64,000 nucleotides of DNA from Pseudoneurospora amorphoporcata (lineage: Eukaryota > Ascomycota > Sordariomycetes > Sordariales > Sordariaceae). Of the stretch, positions 34,601-45,802 are shown piece after piece. Within the stretch, counting starts at the first letter, position 1. Each line of letters begins with the position of its first letter. Position numbers and translations under genes: made by a program. The notes under the pieces were generated by a model. That model saw only the letters and a program-made list of their open reading frames with translations, did not search any database and had not been told where the DNA came from. The DNA lies in assembly GCA_033297205.1 (NCBI GenBank), contig MU859108.1, forward strand, positions 1 through 64,000, given 5' to 3'.

Positions 34601-36079
34601 AGAAACGGGGATCGCAGCGAGTCGGTTGTCAGCCGTGGCCGCCAACCTATGCGCAGCGCTACCCCCAGTGGCTTGGCTAGGTCTGTCTTCGAGGAGTCGC
34701 CACCGGGTGGACGCAACGATTACGACGATGAGTTCTTGTTGGGTGACGGTTACCAGGCTCCCACTGGTCTCAAGAAGCTCCTCTCCGTTCGCATCGGTGA
34801 CTGGCCCCTCTACTCGTTCTTCCTCGCTCTTGGTCAAATCATCTCTGTCAACTCTTACCAGATCGTCCTGTTGAGTGGCTCGCAAGCCCAGACGCCTGAG
34901 AAGCTCTACACGGTTGCCGGTGTCTATATCGCTACGTCCCTCGGGTGGTGGGGTATGGAGCGCAACTTCAAGTCGGTCTACGCTCTATCTGCTCCCTGGT
35001 TCTTCTTCGGTCTCGCCTTCCTCCTTCTCGGTATCGCGCCATTCATTGGTGACTGGAAGGTGGCTGACAGCGTGACAAGCGCGGCTACCGCCTTTTACGC
35101 GGCCGGAGCCAGTCATGGTGCCTTGTCGTTCGCCCTCAACTTCGGTGACGAAGGTGGTGCTCCTACCAGGCAGTGGATTACTCGTGCCCTGATCGTTTCC
35201 GGTATCGCCCAAGTCTACTCTCTTGGTCTCTGGTATTGGGGTGCGACTGTGTCGAGCGAGGCTCAGACCATGACCAAGTTCATTGGCGAGTCGGGCGTCC
35301 CTCTCGCCGTTGTCATTTGCGTACCGGTCGCCGTCTTCCTCTGGGCGATTGGTCTGATTCTTTACGTTGGTCTGCCGGACTTCTACCGCCAGTCTCCCGC
35401 CACAATTCCCGGCTTTTACATCTCGCTGTACCGCCGTAAGATTGTGCCCTGGTTCTTTGTCATGATCATCGTCCAGAACTACTGGCTGTCGGCGCCCTAC
35501 GGCCGCAGCTGGAGCTTCCTGTTCGCGACGCAGTTCATCCCCGGCTGGGGCGTCTTCCTGATGGCCCTCGGTTTCTTCGTGGTGCTCTGGAGCATCGTCC
35601 TCTACGGCTTCTCCTACTTCTCGGACGAGCACACGTGGCTCCTGCCCATCTTCGCCATCGGTCTCTGCGCTCCTCGCTGGGCGCAGGAGATGTGGGGCAC
35701 CAGCGGTATCGGCTGGTACCTCCCGTGGGCCGGCGGCCCTGTCGGCTCGGCCGTCCTCTCCAGGTGTCTCTGGTTGTGGCTCGGCCTGCTGGATAACATC
35801 CAGGGCGTCGGTCTCGGCATGATGCTGCTGGCGACGCTGACGAGACAGCACGTGCTGACGGTGCTCATTGGCGCCCAGGTGATCGGCTCCGCGTTTACGA
35901 TGATTGGACGCGCGACGAGTCCCAACGCTTTGTCGCCCAATACGACTTTCCCCGATTTCTCGCAGGGCTTGTACCCCGGCGTTGCCAGCCCGTACTTCTG
36001 GGTTTGCTTGCTTTTCCAGTTGATTATCCCAGTTGGATTCTTCAAGTTCTTCAGAAAGGAACAGGTGGCGAAGCCATAA
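28692..36079 (+). CDS. ags1: alpha-1,3-glucan synthase
   Basis: Five exons: 28692-29069, 29132-29191, 29259-29374, 29441-33377 and 33440-36079 (2376 residues, the usual family size). All joins keep phase and give QGVKGIYIAGSPF, SYSPLDLTLL, NTMATMGDLIGF and LEKYPKTQLIC. Residues 1-25 are a signal peptide. An extracellular GH13 domain follows, with GFRIDKAVQ (nucleophile Asp about 315), GEIT (Glu about 350) and TSNQDVFRWP. A single membrane span lies at about 1085-1110. A cytosolic GT5 glycogen-synthase-like domain begins at about 1169 (TVLIATMEYN, KIKIGGLGVMAQ) and includes DEPFGLVAVEFGRKGALGVG. A Ser/Pro-rich linker and a multispan region (from about 1953) close the protein. The family makes cell-wall alpha-1,3-glucan at the plasma membrane, with the GT5 domain polymerising UDP-glucose and the spans thought to export the chain. 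Confidence 0.97.
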
Positions 36080-37439
36080 ATGACTCATTTCTACATCTCT
36101 TATTTAATGGCGGAGTTGAGAGTGTTGGCGGCAATTCGGTGATGCGCGGCTGCGGTGATGGGTGGAGTTGTGGTATGGTCATAGGTTACAGGTGGTGGAG
36201 GGAGAATTAGATGGTGGTTAAACCGATGGTCACACGTCTTTTTGGATATTGCACACATCACATACACACACACACGTACACACGCACCCATACGCGCACA
36301 CACATTACGCAAGGCTACTCTCACGCGCAACTAGCGTACTATTTACATATTATATATATTTTTGTTTTATCTCACACCATCATCAAAGAGTGCGAAGCGT
36401 GTGTGTGTGTGTGTGCTGGGAGGAAGGATAAAAAAGGAGGATTCGATTGATTGATCACATCATCGTCGCTTGTGGATAAAGAGATACTACCATCCCTTTT
36501 TTTCTGCTCTCTTTTTTTTTTTTTTTTTTTCTTATCATCACGTCTGTCACTCTAGTCATTTTTCGTCTCTTGTCAATGTTTTTTTGGTTTTTGTTTTATC
36601 TACTGCGGCGTCCATATCGTATAGAAAGCGTTCGAAAACGGGAAACGAAGGAAGAAAGGAAAGGAAAGGAAGGAAGGGATCCATACCACGCATCGCATCG
36701 CCTCGACTTGTCGTCGTTTCGTTGTCATGAAGAGAGAGCAAGCAACGATTTCCTTTTATTACCATGCACTAAGCAAATGGTATTCGTTTGTATATATATA
36801 CATAGTCTTTATACGATTTTGTTAATAGATTGGGCTACACAAGTAACTCTTTAAAAAGTAAAATTATGAACTTCGTGGCTGCTCTGAATGAGGTTACTTA
36901 TCTAAGAGATACAACCGAATGCTGGTTTGTTTGTTAGCTTGGTACTCCTCCTAGCATACCGGACGAAAACTATCCCAAAGTGTCCCAAACCTCATAAGGA
37001 TAAAATGTAATAACTAGGTACGAATTAGAAAGGCATTAATAAAATTGAGTATGGCATATACAAAGTAAGACTCCGCTTTTAGTTATAGAACGAAACGGAT
37101 CAATTAGATGTCTAAATACCTAGGAAGGTTGATAAGAGATCTCGAGCTAACAAAACTAGTATTGGATTGTATTCTTGCTCCCAACCGCAATACACATGTC
37201 TAGCGGTACGAAAGAGGTGGAAGACGCAGCAGACCACGACTGGTAATGCTAGAATCATATTATTAATTTTAAGGATAATTGCTAATCATACTTTGTACAA
37301 CTATCAGATATGGGTATAGTTCCATGCATCTATGCGTCAGTAATCATCGCGGACCCCATTCTCATCAGGCATGACGCTTCGGCCACTCAACATCCCTTCT
37401 TATCCAAACTCATCCAAACTCCGCTCCCTGAGCAACAAC
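36080..37439. other. 3' region of alpha-glucan synthase and AT-rich spacer
   Basis: Holds a CA-rich run (36251-36306) and a GT run (36398-36414), T-rich tracts near 36500-36530 and purine-rich DNA near 36640-36680. About 36840-37330 is AT-rich with many TA steps, perhaps a worn-down repeat. Genes face each other across it; no gene is supported inside. Confidence 0.5.
36251..36414. repeat. CA-rich run and facing (GT)n run downstream of alpha-glucan synthase
   Basis: A CA/CACG-rich run at 36251-36306 is followed about 90 bases later by (GT)8 at 36398-36414. The two are complementary in inverted arrangement, so the RNA or single-stranded DNA could pair. Confidence 0.7.
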
Positions 37440-39091
37440 TCAGTACGCAAACAGCCTCACCCCCTCCGGCACCACACCCCCATTACCCTTCAAAGTCCTC
37501 CTATTCCTCCACCCATAATACAATCTCAACGCGGTACATCCAGCCGCCACACCAAACAGCAGCGCAGCATTGACCCAGTGTCCCGTCGGATACCCTTTTT
37601 TCGCCTCATCAGCCTTGTAAATCCACACGCCAGCAATCTGACCGGGCGCACCGCCTAAGCCAATGTTCAGCGCAATCGCTAGTCCGGTGGCGGCCGTGCT
37701 GAAGATGTTGGCAGATAGCCAGCCTAACAGAGGAGGGATACAGGCGAAGGTGCCAGAGGCGGCGACGATCAGGCACCCGTAGCGACTGAGGTAGGCATCG
37801 GCAGGCAGGACGGCGGAGGCGAGGAAGCCGGCGGCGCCCATGGCGGAGAGGGCCGCCGAGTGCAAGGCGCGCGAGTTGAAGTGGTCGGCGGAGTAGGAGG
37901 TTAGGATTGAGACGACTGTGTGTTCGTTAGAGAGGCATCCTGATACCGGTATGATTGGAGGAAAGACAAACTCACCATAAGCAACAGCATAAGGCGGCAC
38001 CGTCATCAGTTGCGCCCTCAAATCCGCATACCCCAGTCCCGCCGTGATACTCGGCGTAAACAGACTCAAGCTGCTAAACGGCGTCGAGATCCCAAAGTAA
38101 ATCAGATAATGGCCATACAGCCTCCAATCCAGCAGCGTCACCTTGGCATCCTCCCAGCTCATCGCCTTATCCCCGCCTTTACTCCCTTCCACCTCCAGTC
38201 TCTTTCTCGCCAACTCCTTTTCTTCAGCCGACAACCAGCCGACCGTCTCGGGGTAATCGGGCAAAAAGAACCACACCAAAACCGCTGACAAACAACTGGG
38301 TATCCCCTCAATGATAAATAACCACCGCCACGCCGATAACCCACTAACCTGATCCATCCCGTTGCCAATCCCGTACGCAATCGCCCCGCCAAAGGCGCCT
38401 GCCAAAGTGGCGCTAGCCAGGATGAACGAAACCCGCAAACTGCGCTCCTCATTCTTGTACCAAAACGTCAGGTAATACACCAGTCCCGGGAACAGCCCCG
38501 CCTCAAACACGCCCAGCAGAAATCGCACCCCCGTCACCGCCGCATAACTGTTTGCTCCGCCTAGACCGATGGTAATAGCACCCCAGGAGAACATCAAGAA
38601 GGCAATCCACCTGCTCGGCCTCAATTTCTTGAGCAAGATATTCGAGGGCACTTCGAACAACCCGTAGGCGACCAGGAAAATCATCAGGGCGATGGTGAAT
38701 TGCTTGTTGGTCATTCCAGTCTCGATAAGCATGGAGTGGCCCGTGGAGGCGTTGAGGATCTTGGCGTTGCCGATGTTGGAGCGGTCGAGGTAGCAGAGGA
38801 AGTAGATGGAGGCAGAGAGGGGGACGATGCGCATGTCTTGTCTTTTGATTAAGGAGGCTTCTGCGGCGAGGGATTCGGGGGTCGAATCGAGGGGTTCTCC
38901 TTGTTGGGAGGAGGGGGGTCGGGCTTGCTAAGAGAGAGAAGTGTTAGTGATGCCGAGGACGAGAGAGGTGGGTTGTAGGGAGACGAAAGGAGGTGTAAGG
39001 GGTGTAAAGCGTAGCGTACTTCCTTGCTAAAGACGCCATGCTCGATGTCGTCGTCGGCCATCCTCTTTTCTTGGGGCTTGAGGTCCGCCAT
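37440..39091 (-). CDS. MFS permease, ACS (anion:cation symporter, allantoate/TNA1-like) family
   Basis: Three exons on the minus strand: 39020-39091, 37976-38927 and 37440-37915 (499 residues). Intron 1 (92 nt, branch CACTAAC, acceptor TAG) joins an acidic N-terminus to the pre-TM1 segment. Intron 2 is 60 nt and stop-free in frame, but has GTGAGT, CTCTAAC and CAG, and its removal gives AYVVSILTSY. The ATG at 39091 is used; the GTG nine codons upstream is not credible. About twelve membrane spans are visible. TM1 carries YLDRSNIGNAKIL, the ACS-family signature, and the loop after TM2/3 has the RPSRW motif. The family imports organic anions such as nicotinate, allantoate, pantothenate or biotin precursors with protons; the substrate cannot be assigned. 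It is convergent with the alpha-glucan synthase gene. Confidence 0.9.
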
Positions 39092-39334
39092 GTTGGCCAG
39101 GTGCTGTGGTGAAACCACCGTTGGCCCTGGTGGAAGTTGAACAATGTTTTCGCCGTCAGGACTCGATTGTGTAGAGGTAAGGTACCTCTAGGTTTCTCCC
39201 CTCGCTCGTACGGCGATGTGTCTGCAATAACCCGCAATGAAAGCAAAGGAAACCCCCCCTTATGAGGCAAGAGCGACTGGAAGCGCCAAAGGGGAAGCCT
39301 CTGAGAAGTCGACTCGCGGGACACCTCCCCCCCC

Positions 39335-39341
39335 TTTTATA
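39335..39341 (-). promoter_or_regulatory. TATA box candidate for the MFS permease gene
   Basis: TATAAAA followed by a run of G on the minus strand, about 245 bp upstream of the ATG at 39091. Confidence 0.45.
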
Positions 39342-40545
39342 TCAAACGCCGGAACCCTTGAAGACCAGGCATCGCCCAACCATTTTGCATCTTGCATACC
39401 TCTAGGTAGTGTCACCTGCTGTGGGCATGTAACATGCTGCCTTCTCTTGGTGATATGTACTGCATAGAACAGTACCTACCTAGTCTAGTGCGGTGGAGTC
39501 CAACAAACTTCACCGTTCGCTCGGTCCATCATCACCACGACGGGATGGGGTGACTGGTTCTTAGGCAAAGGCTGGAGGTTGGAGATTCAGTTGGAGAAGA
39601 AGGACCGGGGCAACAAAAAATGCGGGGGTGAACATCCGCTCGGGGTTCTTATTGGAGACTGGAAGGGGGCAGGAACGCGGGGAAGCGGGCCACTATAGAC
39701 AGGGGACATACATACCTAGTTGGAAGGGTCGACATTCGGGCAACGGCACCCGGCCAGGGACATCCCGAGGCCCAGCGGGAAGAGAATTTGGACGACAGTG
39801 TCGTTGCGGACGACGAGGCTGGTTGTTCTAGACGGAGAAAAAAAGATGTCATGTCACACCGACCAACTTGAAGTCTAAAGGCGGAGTTGCGGTCTGCTGC
39901 AAGTTCAACATCAGTCATCATCTGACCAGTTGAAATAGAAGGAGGGAACAAGGGGGTTAGGACTAACAGTCTGAAGCAACTGCATCATTGGTGATCCATT
40001 TGCTCCAAAGTTAGGTATACCGTGACCGTACCTACCTAAGTCAAATCTCTTGCCTCTCGTCTCACTTACTTGGTCGGCCCTGGGTTAGAAAAGGTTGCAA
40101 CGCGACGGATGGCCGTTTTCGGCACGGCAGAAGAAAAGGAAGGCATGCAAATGAAGATACTTATCTCCGTCAAAGTGTTTCTTGGTGTAAGCCAGCCCTA
40201 TCGGCCAAGAAGCTCCACACTTCCTTGGTGCCCGACGCGATACCGGAGCCAAGCATGGTAACGTCCATCCGCGGTCCCAGTCTGTCATTGATGGACTGAT
40301 ATAATCAAACTTACCGGTCAAAAGAGCTGAAGAGATAGACGACTGACACGGTATCCAAACTTCTATATGTTTGTATACTATGATCATATCAGATCATAAC
40401 CCTCCGGTGTAATCCCAGCCCCAACGTCTACCGATAGCCCCAATGCCCAGTTCTCCAAAAAAAAATCGCTCATAAACTCGCTATACAGTACATACAATAC
40501 ACAAACAGACAGATAGCCCCAGCCCCCATCCGTGTCGATACTAGC
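39342..40545. other. spacer between the MFS and carbonic anhydrase genes
   Basis: About 1.2 kb with no supported gene. It includes the distal MFS promoter, with ACCTACCTA-type runs near 39471 and 40031, and the 3' flank of the carbonic anhydrase gene. Confidence 0.4.
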
Positions 40546-41382
40546 TTAGGCGGTCAGGTTGTAGATCTTCTGGATATCCTTGAGGATGGTCTCGAAGTCG
40601 ACGTTGAGGTCCTTGAGCAGGCCGTCGCGGAAGTTGAAGACCCAGCCGTGGATGACGGGGAAGCCGTTCTCGGCATACGACTGCTGGAGGGCGGCAGTCT
40701 TGACGACGTTGCGGCACTGCTCGTAGACATTGAGCTCGACAAGGCGCTCGTAGCGGGCCTCCTCGTCGGGGATGGCGTCGAGCTCCTTCTCGTGGAGGCG
40801 GTAGACGTCGCGGATGTTGCGCAGCCAGGGGTTCATCAGGCCCAGGTCCTTGGGGGTCATGGCAGCCTTGACACCGCCGCAGCCGTAGTGGCCGCAGACG
40901 ACAATATGCTTAACCTTGAGGTGCTTGACGGCATACTCGATGACGCTCATAACGTTGAGATCCGTGTTGCACACCAGGTTGGCAATGTTGCGGTGCACAA
41001 AGGCTTCGCCGGGCTGCAGGCCCGTGATCTGCTCGGCGGGAATGCGCGAGTCGGAGCATCCGATCCAGAGATACTCGGGGTTCTGGCCGGCCTCGAGCTT
41101 CTTGAAGAAGTCGGGGTCCTTGGCGACCTGCTCGGCGGCCCACGACCTGTTGTTCTCAAACACCTTGTCGTGCGTCTCCTGGAGGTACATGGTGATGTCT
41201 TTCTTGCCGTCTTTGTTGTCGGCCGAGCGATGGGAGCTGCAGAAGCGGCGCGGGGTAGCGGTAGCACTCGGGAGGGTGAGTCGCAGGGGAGTCGTTCTGG
41301 GGATGGCGAGGCGCGATAGAGCTGAGGATGCTTGCTTGGAGGAGTGAAGCAGGGGAGAAAGACCCAGGCGAGTGCTAAACAT
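40546..41382 (-). CDS. beta-class carbonic anhydrase, probably mitochondrial
   Basis: An intronless 278-residue zinc enzyme that interconverts CO2 and bicarbonate. The zinc ligands and the Asp-Arg dyad are plain: CSDSR (C109, D111, R113) and HYGCGG (H165, C168), together with EAFVHRNIAN and the C-terminal VIHGWVFNFRDGLL. The first 55 residues are rich in Arg, Ser, Leu and Thr with no acids and end at RRFCSS, a typical cleavable mitochondrial presequence, which favours the ATG at 41382. An ATG eleven codons upstream (41415) is also in frame but only adds MTSGHNPPPST. An internal Met at residue 65 (MYLQETHD) starts just before the catalytic domain and could make a cytosolic form. The family has both mitochondrial and cytosolic members in Sordariales (cas genes in Sordaria). 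Confidence 0.93.
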   Translation of the reverse strand: MFSTRLGLSPLLHSSKQASSALSRLAIPRTTPLRLTLPSATATPRRFCSSHRSADNKDGKKDITMYLQETHDKVFENNRSWAAEQVAKDPDFFKKLEAGQNPEYLWIGCSDSRIPAEQITGLQPGEAFVHRNIANLVCNTDLNVMSVIEYAVKHLKVKHIVVCGHYGCGGVKAAMTPKDLGLMNPWLRNIRDVYRLHEKELDAIPDEEARYERLVELNVYEQCRNVVKTAALQQSYAENGFPVIHGWVFNFRDGLLKDLNVDFETILKDIQKIYNLTA

Positions 41383-41415
41383 AGTTGAGGGTGGTGGGTT
41401 GTGGCCTGATGTCAT

Positions 41416-43796
41416 CCGAGGGTCTGCATCCGCGACAACTCTGCCTGTGTTACCCCAAAAGAAACTGAAGCTTGGAACCGCGAGACATGGACCGATAATG
41501 ACCCTAACCCTGTGTTATCAGAGCAAACCAAGGTGGGGAAGAATCCAGATAATAAGGTTACCTCGGGTAGTTCCTTCCTCTTTGTCCTGGTCAATCAGGG
41601 GTTTCAACCGCACCTCTTGCGGACAACCGCTCACTTCGGCGCACCCTCAGATGCAAGGATGTACACACGCTTCGTATACTTCAACTCAGGCATCCCACAA
41701 TTAAGATTCTGGCTCAGGCAATGGCCATCCTCAAGTAGTGGAAGGTGCGCATGGGCGCACGGACCTCAGAGTCACCAGTATTTATCCGTAGTCACGGTGA
41801 GAACCCGTTAGCTAGATCATCAACCAATCACACACGTTGTTTGTTACCCAAAAGAACCCTTTGTCGCGGTGCGTTCCCGCATTTCAGTAGCTTCGTATGC
41901 TGGATGTGCCCAGCAAACGCCAAGCGCTTCAACCTTTCAAGAACCCAATGCCCCAACCCACGGCATCACCACAACCTAGCGCACCGCAAGGAGTAGCAGG
42001 CCTACCGCTTCCACTCGCTCGATTGGTTTATACTCAAGCCAATCCTGTCACTGGATCGAACCCGAGAAACCTTGCGACCCGCATCAGCTCACCAGAAGAT
42101 TGGTCGAAACCAGTTATACCCGGCGCTACACCTGTTTGAGCAAAAACAAATCCAGTGAGTCGAAGCGGTAGTGTAGGTTATGGTTATTCAAGCATCATCA
42201 TCATCATCACAACCAATGCCACCAAGCTCACAAGACAGGCGACGGATGGGAAGGATGCCCCATGCCCAGCCCAAACGGTCGGGTACCAGGAATGACTGCA
42301 GACTACCTTACCACTGGGCCTGCCTCCCACGTTGGGGCCACAACTAGCATCGGCAAAGACACTCGGGGTGACTGCATCACTGCAACGGAAGCAGCACAAT
42401 CCCAGCGACAGAATCTGGCGGCAGCCTTTCAAAAGAGAAAGAGCCGGCACGGACAGCTTACGGTTAACCCTACTGGTCAGACCCGGATGCAAACACTGCA
42501 GGGACACTATTCTAGTTGAGAAAGTGTGTGAGGAAGGAGACAATGGACACCAACTGGTTTGAACATCTTCCACCATCCTCACATATGTAACAGACAACAG
42601 ATACACTTGACGACGAGTGACGACTCGGACACTTTTTTCCCACGCATTGTCGTTCCTACTCCAAGTGTGTTCAAATGCTTCCAGGATCATATCCTCGGTA
42701 AAAACAATTGCGGGGAGACGACGGGAGGCATGTCTTTGAGCTATCAAAAAGAAAATTAAAAATGTTCCGGGGTTCAACTGCAGTAACATCGCAGGACCAG
42801 GACACATGCATTTTCCAACAAGCAGGTCATCGAATACCTAATCCCACTCTAGTGTTTCAAGCTGGGAAGGGAGGAAGGGTCCAGCTTAGGAATATGTATC
42901 CTGTGTTGACCAAGTACTTTTCCAAGGAAAAGGTTACAAAGTAGGTATAGTAGCCCAAACAATCGACGGTCGCTCCGTGTAGGGAATTTTGGATGAAACG
43001 TGGAGATGGACGTAAAGAGCTGAGAAGAAGCCTTTTTCGGCACCCCGACGTCCCTTGGCACTCTGTCCTATCGGTCCGTTGGGATTGGGTAATCCGGCTT
43101 GCGTTGGTCGTGAGACCTACGGTGTTGAAGCCTAACGGCTACAGGATCTACCGGCAATCTTGTCTTTGGAGGGGATCAACAAGCACACAATGACGCAAAG
43201 GCCCCTACCCTAATAACTTGCAGCCCAACTTGAGCTGCGACTCTGGAAGACCGGCTACCCGGATTTTCGAACTTCCCCCAGCTTGTTTGGGACTTGGGTG
43301 TTTGGAGTGTCCTGTACACTAGTTCTAGGTACTCCACTGAACCACGGGGTCAAGTGTGCATTTTGAAACACCCCAGCTCAAGTGGAAGTTGAAGGATCTT
43401 TCGATCACCGGCTTGGCGAATGCAGTTCTTCGGTTTGGACGAGTGACGTGGCTTTGCACAAGAGCGTCATTATAGATCAATGCTGGTTTGTTTGTTACTA
43501 AAAACCATGCACAGCATCCTGCCTGCACGCCGTGTTTCTCAGTGGGCCGGCCCTTAGTGGCTCCATTTTTTTCTTTTTCAGCTTGCTGCAGCCAATTCCT
43601 GCTTTGTGCACATGAGCGTACAAAAAGCTGCAAGATAAGGGCAGCGGGTGGACGAAATGGGAATGCCTTCACGCGTTTGATCGGCTTGATACTTTTAACC
43701 GAACGCAAGTGGAGAGGGGCAGGGCAAGTTGAGGCTCCGCGTGGACTGAAAAGTATCCACCAATTTTTATTTTTTTTCTGCCTTCTTTTTTTCTCT
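41416..43796. other. 2.4 kb spacer, no gene supported
   Basis: Short frames occur, including an 80-codon proline-rich one at 41897-42139 (+), but none has homology or a convincing context. A (CAT)n-like run lies near 42191-42210. Confidence 0.4.
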
Positions 43797-43803
43797 TATA
43801 TAT
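43797..43803 (+). promoter_or_regulatory. TATA box candidate for the DUF7708-like gene
   Basis: TATATAT, after a long T-rich stretch, about 190 bp upstream of the ATG at 43993. Confidence 0.4.
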
Positions 43804-43840
43804 CTCAGATATTTATTAGGGGCCTAGTTCCCGCGTCGTC

Positions 43841-43880
43841 TCTCACTAGAGGTACCAACGTCTCACTAGAGGTACCAACG
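43841..43880 (+). repeat. perfect 20-bp tandem duplication
   Basis: The 20-mer TCTCACTAGAGGTACCAACG occurs twice head to tail without a mismatch, inside the presumed leader of the DUF7708-like gene. Confidence 0.95.
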
Positions 43881-43992
43881 CAACAGGGAAGAAAGGCAGG
43901 ACCCTACTTCCAAGTCCTCAAGTTCACTTCATCACACTCCTTATTGACTAGTTTCAACACTATAACCTCTCACATCTCACATCTGTTCCCCC

Positions 43993-45550
43993 ATGCTCGT
44001 TAATATGGACCACCTTCACGTTCACGCCTACAAACACAAACTAGGACGGTTACGCTCATTCCAAAACCTCAAAGACAATAAGAGGTTCAGCATAGCTTCC
44101 GGCCTCCGTCAACATTTCGTTGACCTTCCCGCCCCTGCACACGTCGTCCTGTCACCCGCCAAATCAACTTTCAGTCGGAATGGCGGCAACGGCAAATACC
44201 CAACCAGGCCAGCTCTCCCAGCAATTGCCACCATGAAGTTCTGGGACAAGATATTTGCTCCAGCCATGCGAGCGCTGGCAGGAAAGCAACGAAGGGGGCC
44301 TGTGTTGCCGCCGGGTTACGATATTCGGTCCAAGCGCAACTGGGCCGAGGTAGAGCAATGTCTCGAGAATGCGAGGCGGCGCTATGATGGGGATCTGCGG
44401 ACACGCCGTGGCAGGTTTAAGAAGCGCTGCCGCTGGATTGCTGAGCATGGAGTGGTGGGAGTCCAGGCTCTGCGGTTCATCAAGGATGTGGAATATGTGT
44501 CAGTTGTCATGGGTGTGGTGGAGGTGCTTGTTGAAGTAAGTCACCCACATCTGATGCTGGCTTTTGAGAGGGGGACGAGGATGACGTCCAGGCTCCACGC
44601 CATCTCTACATTGGAACTCCTAGCTAATTCCAATGTCCTCGGTCATTAGGCAGCATCAAGGGCAGCATCAGTCCGCGAGTCCGCCAGACTAAACCTCGAT
44701 CCGATAGAGCTCGAGCACGAATTTGCCCAGATTGAGATTCTGTTATCCGTCCATCCCAATGACAGGAACATCCAACAGGCCGCCATCCACCTTGTGGTGG
44801 CCATTTTCGAAGCCATTGAGGAGGGCATCAATTTCTTCATGAAGCACAAAGGTGAGTTCGTCACCAGCCCGACTCATCACAACGCAAACATCACGGAGCA
44901 AATCTAACGGCGGGACCACCTGTAATAGGCAGGCGAGCATTTGAAGCCTTGACTTTGGGAGATAAATACCAGCAAAGGCTCCTCGACAAGCTTGCCGGCA
45001 TCAAGAAAAGCTGCGATCGGCTCAAGGAGACGGGGCTGCTCTCCCACATCTTTGTTACCGTTCAATCGTTGAACAGGCTGCTCGACGGTAAGCGCTTGAT
45101 AGGCTACGACGAATTCCCGCTCACCGAGGCTGATATCACGGATGATGTGGCAGAGCGAGACACGAGGGAAATGCAACAACAACACCATTGTACGGAGCGC
45201 ATGCAAGATCACGAGGGTACGTTAATTCTAAGATCTGCTCCTAAGACTGTCTTGATCAAAGTCCAACAATCTGACCTTCCTATCCATTAACAGCGCGCCT
45301 CAGTCATTTAGAGGTCTTTTCTCAAAGAGTTGAAGTTGGGGTCGGATCCTTGGGCCACAAGCTTGAGTTTGGAGTCGCGCGAGCCTTGCGCAGCATCTCG
45401 TCGAATGTCTGTCATATGCATGGCATAGAAGGACAACACCCGCTCGGGTTGGAGCAAGAGGTGGAAGGACAGGACCACATCATCCAAGTCCTTTCCGAAA
45501 TGAAGATGTTGGAGGATGACTCTGGTGACGAAAGTGAGGAGTCGGACTAA
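43993..45550 (+). CDS. DUF7708-like (NLR/STAND N-terminal type) protein without an NTPase domain
   Basis: Four exons: 43993-44535, 44650-44851, 44929-45216 and 45294-45550 (429 residues). The introns have GTAAGT, GTGAGT and GTACGT donors and correct phase. The helical core from NWAEVEQCLENARRRY to EEGINFFMKHKG resembles the DUF7708 domain found at the N-terminus of fungal NACHT/STAND proteins: the WxxV start, a YLSVV-like GVVxVLVEAA helix, RESARL, and an IHLVVAIFEAIEEGINFF end. Next comes a helical, coiled-coil-like segment and a very acidic C-terminus (EDDSGDESEESD). No P-loop or repeat domain is present, so the protein is only the signalling half of such receptors. The ATG at 44233 lies in a textbook Kozak context (GCCACCATGA); the 80 residues before it look less conserved, so translation may start there. 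The domain assignment is from memory of the family. Confidence 0.65.
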
Positions 45551-45802
45551 ATGGGGCATGATCGTGAGCTAAATCTCTGGAAACCGGCATTGGCGTTTTG
45601 TTGTTTTGCTTCGGGGCTTCGGGTTTGGAAAGGGAAAATGGATGGGTAACATGGCGAGGGCCGGTCCCCGTCACGAAGTTATGAGTGCGATTTGATATCT
45701 CTGGTCTTGGAGGTTTGGACGGAGTTGTGGAATATACCCGGTGCTTGGACAAGCTTGATCTCTCAAACCTCTTTAGGCCAAGATCTGTGATTTGAGCAGT
45801 GA

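Noticed and set aside
42045..42075. tRNA-like T-arm (GGTTCGATCC on the minus strand)
   Set aside because: I could not fit acceptor, D and anticodon stems around it.
41897..42139. 80-codon proline-rich ORF
   Set aside because: Short, without homology or clear promoter; expected by chance in a 2.4 kb spacer.
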